DNA of 11,607 bases from an uncultured Duganella sp. (GCA_946482635.1 CAMLSG010000176.1:1-11607); one strand, 5' to 3'. Counted from the stretch's first letter, positions 1 to 8,229 are shown. Notes: generated by a model from the sequence alone, not told the origin. Program-made: numbers and translations.

Positions 1-31
1 TCACCGCTTCCGCCAAATATTAGGCCCCACC

Positions 32-376
32 ATGACCGCATCCCGCCGCTACAACAAACGCCAACTCAAGAAAAAACACCTCGGTGAGTTCCAGGAACTC
101 GGCTTCCTCGTGGAAGCACAGATTGTGGGCAAACTGACCTTGGCTGAACACAATGCGTTGATCCATCAGTTCCTCGACGAAGCAATCGAGCCAAACGGCC
201 TTGCCTTTGGCGGCGGCTACAACGATGATTTCGGCGGCATTGTCGTTTCGAACAAAGCCTACGGCAAAGTTGAAGAACACCATCGCACCCTGGTCCAGGA
301 ATGGCTCGCGAAACAGAGCAAGCTGACCGACGTCAAAGTTGGCGAACTGCGCGACGCGTGGTACGGCTGGGGCTGA
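32..376 (+). CDS. yggL: YggL-like 50S ribosome-associated protein (DUF469 family)
   Basis: Small basic-then-acidic soluble protein of 114 residues with no signal peptide or membrane segment. The N-terminal half carries the family signature: a run of basic residues (RQLKKKH at about 11-17), then GEFQELGF (about 18-25). In the middle comes EAIEPNGLAFGGG (about 50-62), and near the end VGELRDAWYGW. E. coli YggL has the matching order (KKMHIDEFQELGF, then IEPNKLAF, then a Trp-rich end) at about 108 residues, so this copy is full length. E. coli YggL is known to bind the 50S subunit and to influence ribosome assembly; the same role is inferred here. The ATG at 32 is the only start giving the family N-terminus. 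No strong Shine-Dalgarno is visible in the 31 upstream bases, and the promoter would lie at or beyond the window edge. It is followed directly by a terminator, so it looks like the last or only gene of its unit and is unrelated to the glycan locus. Confidence 0.88.
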   Translation: MTASRRYNKRQLKKKHLGEFQELGFLVEAQIVGKLTLAEHNALIHQFLDEAIEPNGLAFGGGYNDDFGGIVVSNKAYGKVEEHHRTLVQEWLAKQSKLTDVKVGELRDAWYGWG

Positions 377-397
377 ACGACAAGCTCCGCATCGCTG

Positions 398-426
398 AAA
401 AGGCAGCCAGACCGGCTGCCTTTTTT
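398..426 (+). terminator. Rho-independent terminator after yggL
   Basis: A perfect 7-bp stem GGCAGCC (402-408) / GGCTGCC (414-420) with a 5-base loop is followed by TTTTTT (421-426). The preceding AAAA (398-401) can pair with the first Ts and lengthen the stem. It starts 22 bases after the yggL stop codon and separates yggL from the esterase gene. Confidence 0.9.
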
Positions 427-441
427 ATTTCGGACAGATCA

Positions 442-468
442 TTGCGGAATTGCCAAAAATGCTATGCT
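442..468 (+). promoter_or_regulatory. Possible weak sigma70-type promoter for the esterase gene
   Basis: TTGCGG (442-447) and TATGCT (463-468) are separated by 15 bases, shorter than the usual 16-18. They sit between the yggL terminator and the esterase start at 513. A new promoter is needed somewhere here because the terminator ends the upstream unit. The match itself is weak. Confidence 0.25.
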
Positions 469-512
469 TGCTTGCCAGCTTCGCTGGATCTTGATTCTTT
501 GGAAAGGCCATC

Positions 513-2147
513 ATGCATACCTGCTTGAAGATTTCGACACTCTCCCTCCTTCTGATGTTGGCCAGCGCAGCAAACGTGCAGGCCGCCGCCACGCCAGACC
601 GGCAATTCATCAAGATTCAACTGGATGCCGCCGCCAGTCCAGCAACCCAGGGCCGGCTGCTAGTGTTTACAAGAGAGGCCAAGTCCGCCGAAGTGGATGC
701 GCTGGAAAAGTCAAAGCAAAAGTCCAGCGCGGTGACGGCTGTGGATGCCGATCCTTTTGCGGCAACCGAAACTGCCGTGACCGCGCGCGAAGTTAGCCGC
801 CTCCAGCCAGGAGAAAGCGTAGGCATTGACGGCGACGATATAGCTTTCCCGCATCCGTACTCGCAACTGCCTCCTGGCGACTATTACGTTCAGGCGGTGC
901 TGGATGTGGACCACAGCTACAACTACACCGGGCGTGGCGCGGGAGATTTGGTCAGCGATGTCGTCAAGCTGCACCTGCCCGCCAAGGAGACGCCTACGCT
1001 CCGCCTGACCCGGACCCTGCCTGCAACCGACCCGTGGACGCGGGAATCAGCTTCCGCCGAGGTGCGTGCGGCGCTCGATGCTGCCCGTCCGCACGCCCAG
1101 CCTATCGGGTTCACCAGCCCTGCCCTCAGCGCTTTCTGGGGCCGCCCTGTCAAGATGGATGGCTGGGTCCTGACCCCGCCCGGCTATGACGCGAAAGCGA
1201 AGGAGACCTATCCTACGGTTTATTTCACCCACGGCTTTGGCGGCAATGCCGCCTACCTGGTGCCGATCATGGCGGACATTTATAAAGCCATGGCAAGCGG
1301 GAAAACGCCGCCCATGATCTGGGTGTTGCTGGATGAATCGAGCCCCACCGGCACCCACGAATTCGCAGACTCCGTGAATAACGGTCCCTGGGGCCTGGCG
1401 CTGACGTCCGAGCTGATTCCGCAGCTTGAGTCAAACTACCGCATGGATGCCAACGCCAATGGGCGCCTCCTGAGCGGCCACTCGTCTGGTGGCTGGGCCA
1501 CGCTCTGGCTGCAGACGCGCTATCCAAAACTGTTTGGGGGAACCTGGTCCACGTCGCCCGATCCGTCGGACTTTCACGATTTCACCGGTGTAGACCTGTA
1601 CGCACCGCAGGCCAATGTCTTCCGCAAGACCGATGGCAGCGCCTATCCACTGGTGCGAGACCACGATAAGGTGCTGGGTACGTTCGAGCAGTTCGCCAAG
1701 CTGGAACGCGTGCTGGGCAGCTATGGCGGGCAGCTCGCTTCGATGGAATGGGTGTTCTCGCCGCGCGGCCATGCCGGAGCGCCGCAGCCCATGTTCGACC
1801 GCGACACGGGCAACGTCGATCCCGCCGTTGTCGCTTACTGGCGCGAGAATTTCGACATTGCCCACCGCATGAAGCGCGACTGGCCTCGGCTGAAAGCGGA
1901 CCTTGATGGAAAAATCCACCTGATCGTGGGCACGGCCGACACATTCTACTTGGATGGTTCCGCCCGTCGCCTGCAAGCGGTGATGGAGGGACTGAACGCC
2001 AAATCGGATTTCCGCTTCATTCCCGGCCGCACCCATTTTGACCTCTATAAGGAGGGAGACAACAAAATGGCCTTGCTGGATAAAATCAGTTGGGAGATGT
2101 ATTCAATTGCGCGGCCAAAATCCCCATTGAAGCCCGTGGGCCAATGA
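513..2147 (+). CDS. Secreted alpha/beta-hydrolase, putative-esterase family
   Basis: 544-residue exported protein. A hydrophobic signal peptide covers about residues 1-25, with an Ala-rich cleavage region (NVQAAA). A roughly 180-residue N-terminal part without a recognised motif contains the stretch LPPGDYYVQAVLDVD, as in beta-sandwich domains preceding esterases. The catalytic alpha/beta-hydrolase domain (about 205-530) resembles Pfam Esterase (enterochelin-esterase/esterase D type): PTVYFTHGFGG gives the oxyanion region, GHSSGG the nucleophile elbow with Ser324, GTAD a likely acid Asp476 (Asp481 is an alternative), and GRTHFDL the His508. The triad therefore looks intact. The ATG at 513 is preceded by GGAAAGG (501-507) at 5-base spacing. 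Known relatives cleave varied esters (acetyl, feruloyl, siderophore), so the substrate cannot be read from the sequence. It is convergent to the GH31 gene with an 18-base gap, so it is not in that operon. A role in removing ester groups from plant polysaccharide is only an inference from neighbourhood. Confidence 0.8.
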   Translation: MHTCLKISTLSLLLMLASAANVQAAATPDRQFIKIQLDAAASPATQGRLLVFTREAKSAEVDALEKSKQKSSAVTAVDADPFAATETAVTAREVSRLQPGESVGIDGDDIAFPHPYSQLPPGDYYVQAVLDVDHSYNYTGRGAGDLVSDVVKLHLPAKETPTLRLTRTLPATDPWTRESASAEVRAALDAARPHAQPIGFTSPALSAFWGRPVKMDGWVLTPPGYDAKAKETYPTVYFTHGFGGNAAYLVPIMADIYKAMASGKTPPMIWVLLDESSPTGTHEFADSVNNGPWGLALTSELIPQLESNYRMDANANGRLLSGHSSGGWATLWLQTRYPKLFGGTWSTSPDPSDFHDFTGVDLYAPQANVFRKTDGSAYPLVRDHDKVLGTFEQFAKLERVLGSYGGQLASMEWVFSPRGHAGAPQPMFDRDTGNVDPAVVAYWRENFDIAHRMKRDWPRLKADLDGKIHLIVGTADTFYLDGSARRLQAVMEGLNAKSDFRFIPGRTHFDLYKEGDNKMALLDKISWEMYSIARPKSPLKPVGQ

Positions 2148-2165
2148 GGCAAGTCCGCGCACCCA

Positions 2166-5036
2166 TCATCGCTTAACTGAGATTTCTTTTCCTTCGTAAG
2201 CGATCTCCTTGTCGGCGTCGTCCATGGTGGCGGCGCTCGACATGCCCGGCTTGATGAAGTGGATCCTGAACTTCCGCTGAGCCACCATCCCCGGAAACTG
2301 CCCTTCCCGCTTGCCGATCGTTACGACGCCAGTCCTCTCGTCGTAGCGCAGCGGGATGCGGCTGTATTCGCCGCGCGTGTAGCCATTGCTTACGCCATCG
2401 TCTTCATACAGCGAGAACTCCCCGTTGGCTCCCGTGTAGACTTTCAGCGTGACCGGCGCATCCGGTTGCTGGTCCACATACTGCTGCACCGGCACCGTTG
2501 GAATAATGGCGCCAGCTTTCACGAACAGCGGCATGCGCGCGGCCGGCGCGGCGGCTGTGATGGTGGAGCCGCCTTTATGCAATGCGCCGGTGTCGAAGTC
2601 GTACCAGGAAGCCCCCTTGGGCAGGTAGACGCTGCGTTCGCGGGCGCCGTAGCTCGTTACCGGAGCCACCAGGAAGTCGTGGCCAAACAGGTATTGGTCC
2701 TTGATGTCCTTTACGCGCTCGTCATGCGAAAAGTCCATCACCATGCCGCGCATGATGGTGCCGGATTTGTGATGCGTGTCCGAGGCAGTGGCGTAGATGT
2801 ACGGCATCAGGCGATAACGCAGCTTCAGGTACGACACCATCGAGTCGCGCATCTCCGAACCTTCCGGCGCGATGTTGTAGATCTCGCGCTTGACTACTTC
2901 GCCGTGTGAACGGAACAGCGGCGAGAAGGCGCCGAACTGGAACCAGCGCAGGTTGAGCTCTTGCCATTCTTTCAGGTCGGCCGGGTCGATCTGACCGCCG
3001 CCTGTGCCGCGATTCTCCTGTGCCGAACCCACGTCGCCATATTGATAGCGGTTTTCCTGCGCATAGCCGCCGATGTCGTGCGTCCAGTTCGGGATGCCGG
3101 ACATCGACATGTTCACGCCCGAGGCGATCTGGTCGTACAGGTTGTTCCAGCGGCTGGCCACGTCGCCGCTCCACACTGCGGTGGCGTTACGCTGGATGCC
3201 TGCGAAGCCGGAGCGAGACAGGATGAACTGGCGTTTGTCGGGCTGGTCGCGCTTCAGGCCTTCGTACATGCCCTGGGTGTGCATCAGGCTATACGGGTTG
3301 AAGGTGATTTCGCCCGCACCGTAAATGGTCGGGCCGATCAGTTTCTTGAAGTCTTCCGGACGGGTGTTGGACAGCACGTCAGGCTCGGTATTATCCATCC
3401 ACCATGCGTCAAAGCCCAGGTCTACCAGCTTGTGCTTCATTTGACGATAGTAGATGTCGCGCGCCTCTTGCGCATACGGGCTGTAGTGGCTGTTCTTGTA
3501 GCCCGGGCCGACCCAGTCCAGCGCTCCGTCTTCCACGTTCTTGGTCCACATATGGCCCTTGGACGCGAACTCTTTGTAGTTGTCCGTGGTGTCGTAGAAC
3601 TTGCCCCAGATGGAAATCATGATGCGCGCATGCTGGCGGTGCACCTCGTCCACCATGCCTTTCGGGTCGGGGAAGCGGGCCTTGTCGAAGTCGTGCGATC
3701 CCCAGCCATTTTCAGGCCAATAGAACCAGTCCTGCACGATGTTATCCAGCGGCCATTGGCGCTTGCGGTACTCGTGCAGGGTGTCGAGCAGTTGCTGCTG
3801 CGTCTCGTAGCGCTGGCGCGATTGCCAGAAGCCGTAGGCCCACTTCGGCATCATCGGCGCCTGGCCGGTCAACTGGCGATAGCCGCCGATCACGGAGTCC
3901 ATATTCGTGCCGCGGATCACGTAGTAGTCGATACCTTGCGCAATCTCTGAGGACAGCGTCAGCGAATGGCGCTCGCGGTCAGGCATGGGGTCGCTGTGCG
4001 TCATCGCCACCATGCCGCCGGACGGTTTCCATTCCAGCTTCAGCTTGACCGGCTTGTCCTTGGCGAATTTGAGCTCGAAGTTGTGGTACCACGGGTTCCA
4101 GCCTTGGCGCCACACGTCCATCACCTGCTTGCCATCGATGGTCAACGTGGCGTAGTCGGATGCGTACAACTGCATCTTGTGCACGCCCGGCTTGTCGCTG
4201 GACAGCGTGCCCTCCCACACTACCTTGACATCTTTCAGGTTTTTTACCGGGCCGAGTTCTTTCGGCCAGTTTTCCGCGACGTCCTTCAGGTACTGGTAAG
4301 CGATATCAGGTTCCTGGCGGGTCAGCGCCAGCTTGCCATCCACGTAGTAGCGCGCGGTCAGCCCACCGGCCTTGCCTTCCGCATCAACCAGCTTCAGGTC
4401 GCGCTTCAACGGACCGTAAGGACGCGGATTGCCGAAGCGCGAGATGGCGTTGTTGTCCCACAGGACGCCGTAGTTCTTGTCCGAGACCACGAAGGGTACG
4501 GACGCGATCATATTATGCTGGGCCAGCAGCACGTCTTCGCCGTTCAGGTTCATCTGGGCGTTCTGGTGCTGGCCCAGGCCGTAGAACGCGTCTTTCGTCC
4601 CGTAGTTGAAACCCTGCTTGATTGCTACGAAAGGCTTGCCGCCGACTTCAATCGCTTCGATCGATTCCGATGCCTGGCTCAGGAACGGCTTGCCGCCGGC
4701 GTCCGAGAATTGCAGGCTGCCGGTCGCCAGCGACACGGCAGCCGCGATCTTGTTGGCCTTGAGGGTAACCGTATCGCCTGTGCGCTGGACGGTGAAGCTG
4801 CAGCTGCATGGCTTGGCAACCGTCATCAGCGAAGGCGTCAGCACCTTGCCGCCCTGGTCCAGTTTCAGCACATGGATGATGTTGTCGTCCATGAGCTCCA
4901 GCCTGATTTCCTTCGCGGCGCCGCGGTCCGGCTTGATCACCAGGCCGTGGGCCGTTTGTTCGAAGGTGCCGGCGCCTGCACTGCCGGCCGCCGCCAGGGC
5001 GCACAACAGCGCGGCCCGCATCGGTTTAAAACGCAT
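2166..5036 (-). CDS. GH31 family glycosidase with PA14-like insert, probable alpha-xylosidase
   Basis: 956-residue exported enzyme. Signal peptide at about 1-22 (MRFKPMRAALLCALAAAGSAGA). N-terminal beta-sandwich, a PA14-like domain at about 225-345 (from TARYYVDGKL to VAMTHSD), the TIM barrel from about 390, and the C-terminal sandwiches with the DDGVSNGY segment. Catalytic candidates are nucleophile Asp548 in WWMDNTEPD and acid/base Asp625 in WSGDV; FRSHGE further on is another GH31 hallmark. GH31 enzymes hydrolyse alpha-glycosides with retention. The PA14 insert and the WMDxxEPD motif resemble the Cellvibrio japonicus Xyl31A and Bacteroides ovatus GH31A alpha-xylosidases, which take alpha-1,6-xylose off xyloglucan oligosaccharides. 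Likely location is the periplasm. The ATG at 5036 was chosen over an ATG at 5102 because it begins the signal peptide, has AGGAG 5 bases upstream, and avoids overlap with the receptor. The gap to the receptor stop is 14 bases, so the two are co-transcribed. An alpha-glucosidase activity is the main alternative. Confidence 0.9.
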   Translation of the reverse strand: MRFKPMRAALLCALAAAGSAGAGTFEQTAHGLVIKPDRGAAKEIRLELMDDNIIHVLKLDQGGKVLTPSLMTVAKPCSCSFTVQRTGDTVTLKANKIAAAVSLATGSLQFSDAGGKPFLSQASESIEAIEVGGKPFVAIKQGFNYGTKDAFYGLGQHQNAQMNLNGEDVLLAQHNMIASVPFVVSDKNYGVLWDNNAISRFGNPRPYGPLKRDLKLVDAEGKAGGLTARYYVDGKLALTRQEPDIAYQYLKDVAENWPKELGPVKNLKDVKVVWEGTLSSDKPGVHKMQLYASDYATLTIDGKQVMDVWRQGWNPWYHNFELKFAKDKPVKLKLEWKPSGGMVAMTHSDPMPDRERHSLTLSSEIAQGIDYYVIRGTNMDSVIGGYRQLTGQAPMMPKWAYGFWQSRQRYETQQQLLDTLHEYRKRQWPLDNIVQDWFYWPENGWGSHDFDKARFPDPKGMVDEVHRQHARIMISIWGKFYDTTDNYKEFASKGHMWTKNVEDGALDWVGPGYKNSHYSPYAQEARDIYYRQMKHKLVDLGFDAWWMDNTEPDVLSNTRPEDFKKLIGPTIYGAGEITFNPYSLMHTQGMYEGLKRDQPDKRQFILSRSGFAGIQRNATAVWSGDVASRWNNLYDQIASGVNMSMSGIPNWTHDIGGYAQENRYQYGDVGSAQENRGTGGGQIDPADLKEWQELNLRWFQFGAFSPLFRSHGEVVKREIYNIAPEGSEMRDSMVSYLKLRYRLMPYIYATASDTHHKSGTIMRGMVMDFSHDERVKDIKDQYLFGHDFLVAPVTSYGARERSVYLPKGASWYDFDTGALHKGGSTITAAAPAARMPLFVKAGAIIPTVPVQQYVDQQPDAPVTLKVYTGANGEFSLYEDDGVSNGYTRGEYSRIPLRYDERTGVVTIGKREGQFPGMVAQRKFRIHFIKPGMSSAATMDDADKEIAYEGKEISVKR

Positions 5037-5041
5037 TCTTT

Positions 5042-5046
5042 CTCCT
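5042..5046 (-). promoter_or_regulatory. Ribosome binding site deciding the GH31 start
   Basis: AGGAG on the minus strand lies 5 bases before the ATG at 5036, within the 14-base gap after the receptor stop. It supports this start over the upstream in-frame ATG at 5102. Confidence 0.8.
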
Positions 5047-5050
5047 GTTA

Positions 5051-8000
5051 TCAGAACGAGTAGCGCAGCTTGACGGCATAGCGTGGTCCCGAAACGAACC
5101 ATGCGCGCCCCATCATGCCGGTATGTTGCTGCATTAACTGGCGGTACTTGGCATCGGTCAGGTTGGTGCCTTCAATGCCAATGGTTGCCTTGTCGTTGAT
5201 CTGGTAGAACACCGACGCATCCAACTGGCCGAAGGAATCGGCCCAGGTCGGGAGCGCCCAGTGCAGGACGTGCTGACCGAAAGTCGGGCTGGCCGGATTG
5301 GTGTCGGTAGCGTCACCGCCATTGGTGCCGTTCACGTCGATCGCCTGCAGGTTCTTGGAACGCCAGCTGTAAGCCAAGCGTGCCGACCATGGGCCCTTGT
5401 CGTACAGCAGCGCGATGTTGTAGGCATTCTTGGACAACAGCGGCAGCGGCAAGTCGCTGAAGGTCTGGCCGTTGGTGTCGCAGCCATTCATGCTGGTATT
5501 CAGGCCAGCGGCCTGGCTGCTACCGCTGCAGTACGGCGAGAACACCGGGGTGTACAGCTTCTGCTTGCTGTCCACGTAGGTGTAGTTGGCCTGCATGCCA
5601 ATGCCGGACATCCAGCCTGGCAGCTTGTCGAAGTACTGCTGGTAAGCCAGTTCGATGCCGCGCGCGTGGCCTTTGGCGCCGTTCACCGGGCCGGTTACGA
5701 CGAAGTTCTGCATATTGCCCGACACGTCGGGGATCTGGTAGACGAAGGACTGCTTGAGGATCACGTCCTTGAGCTGCTTGTTGAACACTGCCACGGTGAA
5801 CGAGCCCACCGGCGAGAAATACCATTCGGCCGTCAGGTCGGTCTGCCTGGAAGTGATCGGCTTCAGTTGCGGATTCCCCTTGGCTTCGCCCGACTGGTTG
5901 ACGCTATTGATGGTGCTGACAGTGCCGTTGTTGGTGATGTCGATCTTCTGCGACAGCGAAGTGTAGGCCTGCAGCTGGTCAAAATCAGGACGGGACATCG
6001 CACCGGCAAAGCCGAAGCGGAACTGCAGCTTGTCGCTGGCCTTCATACGCAGGTTCAGGCTTGGCAGCACGTTGTGGTAACTGTTATCGAAGTCCTGGGC
6101 CGCCTGGTAGGCCGGGATCAGGGCGAACGGCAGGCCTGTCACAACGTTACCGGCCGGGATCGTGTAATCGGGCTTGAAGGTGACGTAGCCGTGGGCGGTC
6201 ATGTCGGTCTTCACATAGCGCAGGCCAAGGTTGCCGTCGATCGGATACTTCAATTCATCGAAGCCGAAGCGCACCTGGGTGTAGAACGCTTTGGTCTTTT
6301 CCGATTGCTCGTTAGTGCCGGCCGGATCGGTGCCGAAAGTGGCCGCCTTCCACGGGGTGCAGCTGGATGAGTCGCCGTTATGCGCTTCGGTGCACAGGAT
6401 GTCGTGATATTTGTGCAGCGCCGCGTAGCTGTCCGGATAGCCGTTGGCGAGGGAAACCGCAGGGAACACCAGTGACGGCACCTGCATATTCTTGTTGAAG
6501 AAGTTATTGAAAGTATGCAGCTCGGTATTGCCGCTGAAACGAGGATCACCCAGCGAAGCAAGTTTGTTGATGTCCCAGCCAAGCTGCCAGGGCTGCGAGA
6601 TCGGCGACCAGTTGTAGCTTGGGTTGGAATTCATCGTCACCGAGTCCTTGTTGGACAGGCGGACGCCGAAGCGGATGTCTTTCAGGAAGGGATGGTCTTC
6701 GAAGTCGTAGATCGCGTCGCCCTTCCATGACTTGCCGGTGGCCTTGGCGCGGTCCATGTGCTCCATGGTGAAGGCCCAGTAGTAGTTCTTGGGGTCAGCC
6801 AGGTAAGCCAGGTCGGACTGGTCGAAGATCAGGCGCGGCACATCGCCGGTCAGGTCGATCTGCTCCTTTGCCATCTGGATGCCGGTTGCCACGGTGGAGT
6901 CGAGGCTGCGGGTCTTGGCCTTGATGTACTGCAGGTCGGACTTGAGGGTCCATCGGTTCGCGGGACGCCAGGTGATATTCCAGCCGATGTCCGTGGTATC
7001 GGACTTGCGGTTGGCGGTGCGGGTGTCGCCGCCAAAATTGATACCGCTATCAGCAGGATCAGTCAAAGTACCGGTCAGCAGGTTGCCGTTCGGGCCGTAG
7101 GTGGCATCGGGGCTGACGCGGATATTGTAGGGGCTGGCCTGCGAGAAGATCGCGCGCTCATCCCACTGCATCTGGTACTTGGACTTGAAGTAAGTCAGGT
7201 GCGACTTCAGCGTGGAATCCTTCTGCCATTGCAGGGCGCCGTAATAGCCTTCGCGCTTGCGGTCGAATTCCAGGGTGCGCCATTGCGCGCCCTTCGGCAC
7301 CCAGACCGTCTTGCCGTTCACGACGTCCGTGCGCGGATAGTACGGCTCGACCTGGAAGGCGTCGGTGCGGGTGGCGCTCTCCGAATAGGCCAGGTCGACC
7401 AGGGCGCCGAATTCACCAACCGGCGTTTTCCAGCGGTTCGATGCCAGGATGGAGGCGCCAGGTTTCTTTTTTCCGCCAAGGTCGTTGTAGGTGTAATCGG
7501 CGCTCAGGGAGACTTTGGAACCCTTGTAGTCGAAGGGCAAAGCAGTGCGCAGGTTGACCAGGCCGCCGATCGATCCTTCGATCTGTTCTGCGGACGGGTT
7601 CTTGTACACGTCCACACCGGCCATCAGCTCGGGCGGAACGTCTTCAAAATTCAGCGAACGACCGCCGTTGGCGGAGAAGGAGTCGCGGCCATTCAGCTCG
7701 GAACGCACATAGGTCAGGCCGCGCACGGTCACCCCGGAGCCTTCCACCGAATAGTGTTCCGGGTCGCCTTTGGCCATAGTGCGGTCGATCGCCACGCCGA
7801 CCACACGCTGCAGCACTTCGGTGATGGAGCGGTCCGGCAGCTTGCCGATGTCTTCGGCGACGATGGAATCGACGATTTCGTCCGAATTGCGTTTGATGTT
7901 CTGTGCCGATTGCAGTGCCGCGCGCTGGCCGGTCACCACCACGACGGACGAGGGCTGGGCTGCGTCACCCGCCGCCTGGGCCGCGGCGTTGCCGGCAGAA

Positions 8001-8062
8001 AACAGTGCAAACTGGGCTGCAGCGATAGCAATAGCGGTCTTCCTGAGGTGAGTCTGATTCAC
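5051..8062 (-). CDS. TonB-dependent outer-membrane receptor for glycan oligosaccharides
   Basis: 1003-residue active transporter of the Xanthomonas/Caulobacter type (TIGR01782-like). Signal peptide at about 1-29 (ends NAAAQ). The TonB-box region is SSVVVVTG (38-45). The plug domain at about 57-180 shows DEIVDSIVAEDIGKLPD, ITEVLQRVVGVAIDR, VTVRGL, LNGRD and NPSAEQIEGSIGGLVNLRT. A long beta-barrel runs to the C-terminal KLRYSF, ending in Phe as barrel proteins do for BAM recognition. No STN domain is visible, so sigma/anti-sigma signalling through it is unlikely. Between a GH74 and a GH31 gene, the likely cargo is xyloglucan oligosaccharide, driven by TonB/ExbBD. Four Cys occur in two local pairs (557/568 and 845/861) in putative extracellular loops. 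The start is GTG at 8062, with AGGAG 8 bases upstream; no ATG gives this signal peptide. It has its own upstream regulatory region (8063-8229). Cargo is inferred from neighbours only. Confidence 0.92.
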   Translation of the reverse strand: MNQTHLRKTAIAIAAAQFALFSAGNAAAQAAGDAAQPSSVVVVTGQRAALQSAQNIKRNSDEIVDSIVAEDIGKLPDRSITEVLQRVVGVAIDRTMAKGDPEHYSVEGSGVTVRGLTYVRSELNGRDSFSANGGRSLNFEDVPPELMAGVDVYKNPSAEQIEGSIGGLVNLRTALPFDYKGSKVSLSADYTYNDLGGKKKPGASILASNRWKTPVGEFGALVDLAYSESATRTDAFQVEPYYPRTDVVNGKTVWVPKGAQWRTLEFDRKREGYYGALQWQKDSTLKSHLTYFKSKYQMQWDERAIFSQASPYNIRVSPDATYGPNGNLLTGTLTDPADSGINFGGDTRTANRKSDTTDIGWNITWRPANRWTLKSDLQYIKAKTRSLDSTVATGIQMAKEQIDLTGDVPRLIFDQSDLAYLADPKNYYWAFTMEHMDRAKATGKSWKGDAIYDFEDHPFLKDIRFGVRLSNKDSVTMNSNPSYNWSPISQPWQLGWDINKLASLGDPRFSGNTELHTFNNFFNKNMQVPSLVFPAVSLANGYPDSYAALHKYHDILCTEAHNGDSSSCTPWKAATFGTDPAGTNEQSEKTKAFYTQVRFGFDELKYPIDGNLGLRYVKTDMTAHGYVTFKPDYTIPAGNVVTGLPFALIPAYQAAQDFDNSYHNVLPSLNLRMKASDKLQFRFGFAGAMSRPDFDQLQAYTSLSQKIDITNNGTVSTINSVNQSGEAKGNPQLKPITSRQTDLTAEWYFSPVGSFTVAVFNKQLKDVILKQSFVYQIPDVSGNMQNFVVTGPVNGAKGHARGIELAYQQYFDKLPGWMSGIGMQANYTYVDSKQKLYTPVFSPYCSGSSQAAGLNTSMNGCDTNGQTFSDLPLPLLSKNAYNIALLYDKGPWSARLAYSWRSKNLQAIDVNGTNGGDATDTNPASPTFGQHVLHWALPTWADSFGQLDASVFYQINDKATIGIEGTNLTDAKYRQLMQQHTGMMGRAWFVSGPRYAVKLRYSF

Positions 8063-8070
8063 GCTTTAGT

Positions 8071-8075
8071 CTCCT
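8071..8075 (-). promoter_or_regulatory. Ribosome binding site for the GTG-started receptor gene
   Basis: AGGAG on the minus strand, 8 bases before the GTG at 8062. It supports GTG as the real start, since the signal peptide begins here and no in-frame ATG lies nearby. Confidence 0.8.
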
Positions 8076-8140
8076 TTTTTGGTATCTATCTCGTGGTTTT
8101 CCACTGAGTGATTTGAGTTTGCTTTGCTATTTTTCCCTTC

Positions 8141-8161
8141 GCAATTATGAAATTCACCAAA
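8141..8161 (-). promoter_or_regulatory. Shared 21-base upstream box, copy 1 (receptor gene)
   Basis: On the plus strand this reads GCAATTATGAAA, then T, then TCACCAAA. It matches 10463-10483 at 20 of 21 positions in the same orientation relative to the downstream minus-strand gene. On the minus strand it contains CATAAT, a plausible -10 element about 80 bases before the GTG. No good -35 lies 16-18 bases further upstream, so an activator-dependent or repressed promoter is one reading. A binding site for a common regulator is the other. Confidence 0.55.
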
Positions 8162-8163
8162 AC

Positions 8164-8177
8164 TGAAAACGTTTTCA
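8164..8177. promoter_or_regulatory. LacI-family-like operator palindrome upstream of the receptor
   Basis: TGAAAACGTTTTCA is a perfect 14-base palindrome centred on CG, the usual geometry of LacI/GalR-family operators. It also fits the CcpA cre consensus TGWNANCGNTNWCA. It sits 2 bases beyond the shared box, about 100 bases before the receptor start, at the place where a -35 region would fall. A LacI-type repressor responding to a xyloglucan-derived sugar is the inferred ligand. No such regulator is encoded in the window. Confidence 0.6.
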
Positions 8178-8229
8178 AACAATCTGCAGGATTCCCTCCC
8201 CAAGGGGCAGGCTTGCATGTGTCTACTTG

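Noticed and set aside
2148..2165. Bidirectional terminator in the 18-base convergent gap
   Set aside because: No inverted repeat or T/A tract could be seen there.
2961..5063. Plus-strand open frames of about 329 and 365 codons opposite the GH31 gene
   Set aside because: Antisense shadows: low-complexity Val/Arg/His-rich translations, no domain motif, no ribosome binding site, overlying a clear GH31 gene.
5037..5102. GH31 start at 5102, overlapping the receptor gene
   Set aside because: The ATG at 5036 begins a signal peptide and follows AGGAG; the longer form would place 22 non-signal residues before it.
6758..8107. Long plus-strand open frame (about 449 codons) opposite the receptor gene
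   Set aside because: It mirrors the receptor codons in G/C-rich DNA, has no recognisable motif and lies entirely over a confident gene; a shadow frame.
8194..8207. CCCC-AA-GGGG hairpin between the GH74 stop and the receptor gene as a terminator
   Set aside because: The loop is only 2 bases and no T-tract follows on the minus strand, so it does not qualify as an intrinsic terminator; read-through from GH74 into the receptor stays possible.
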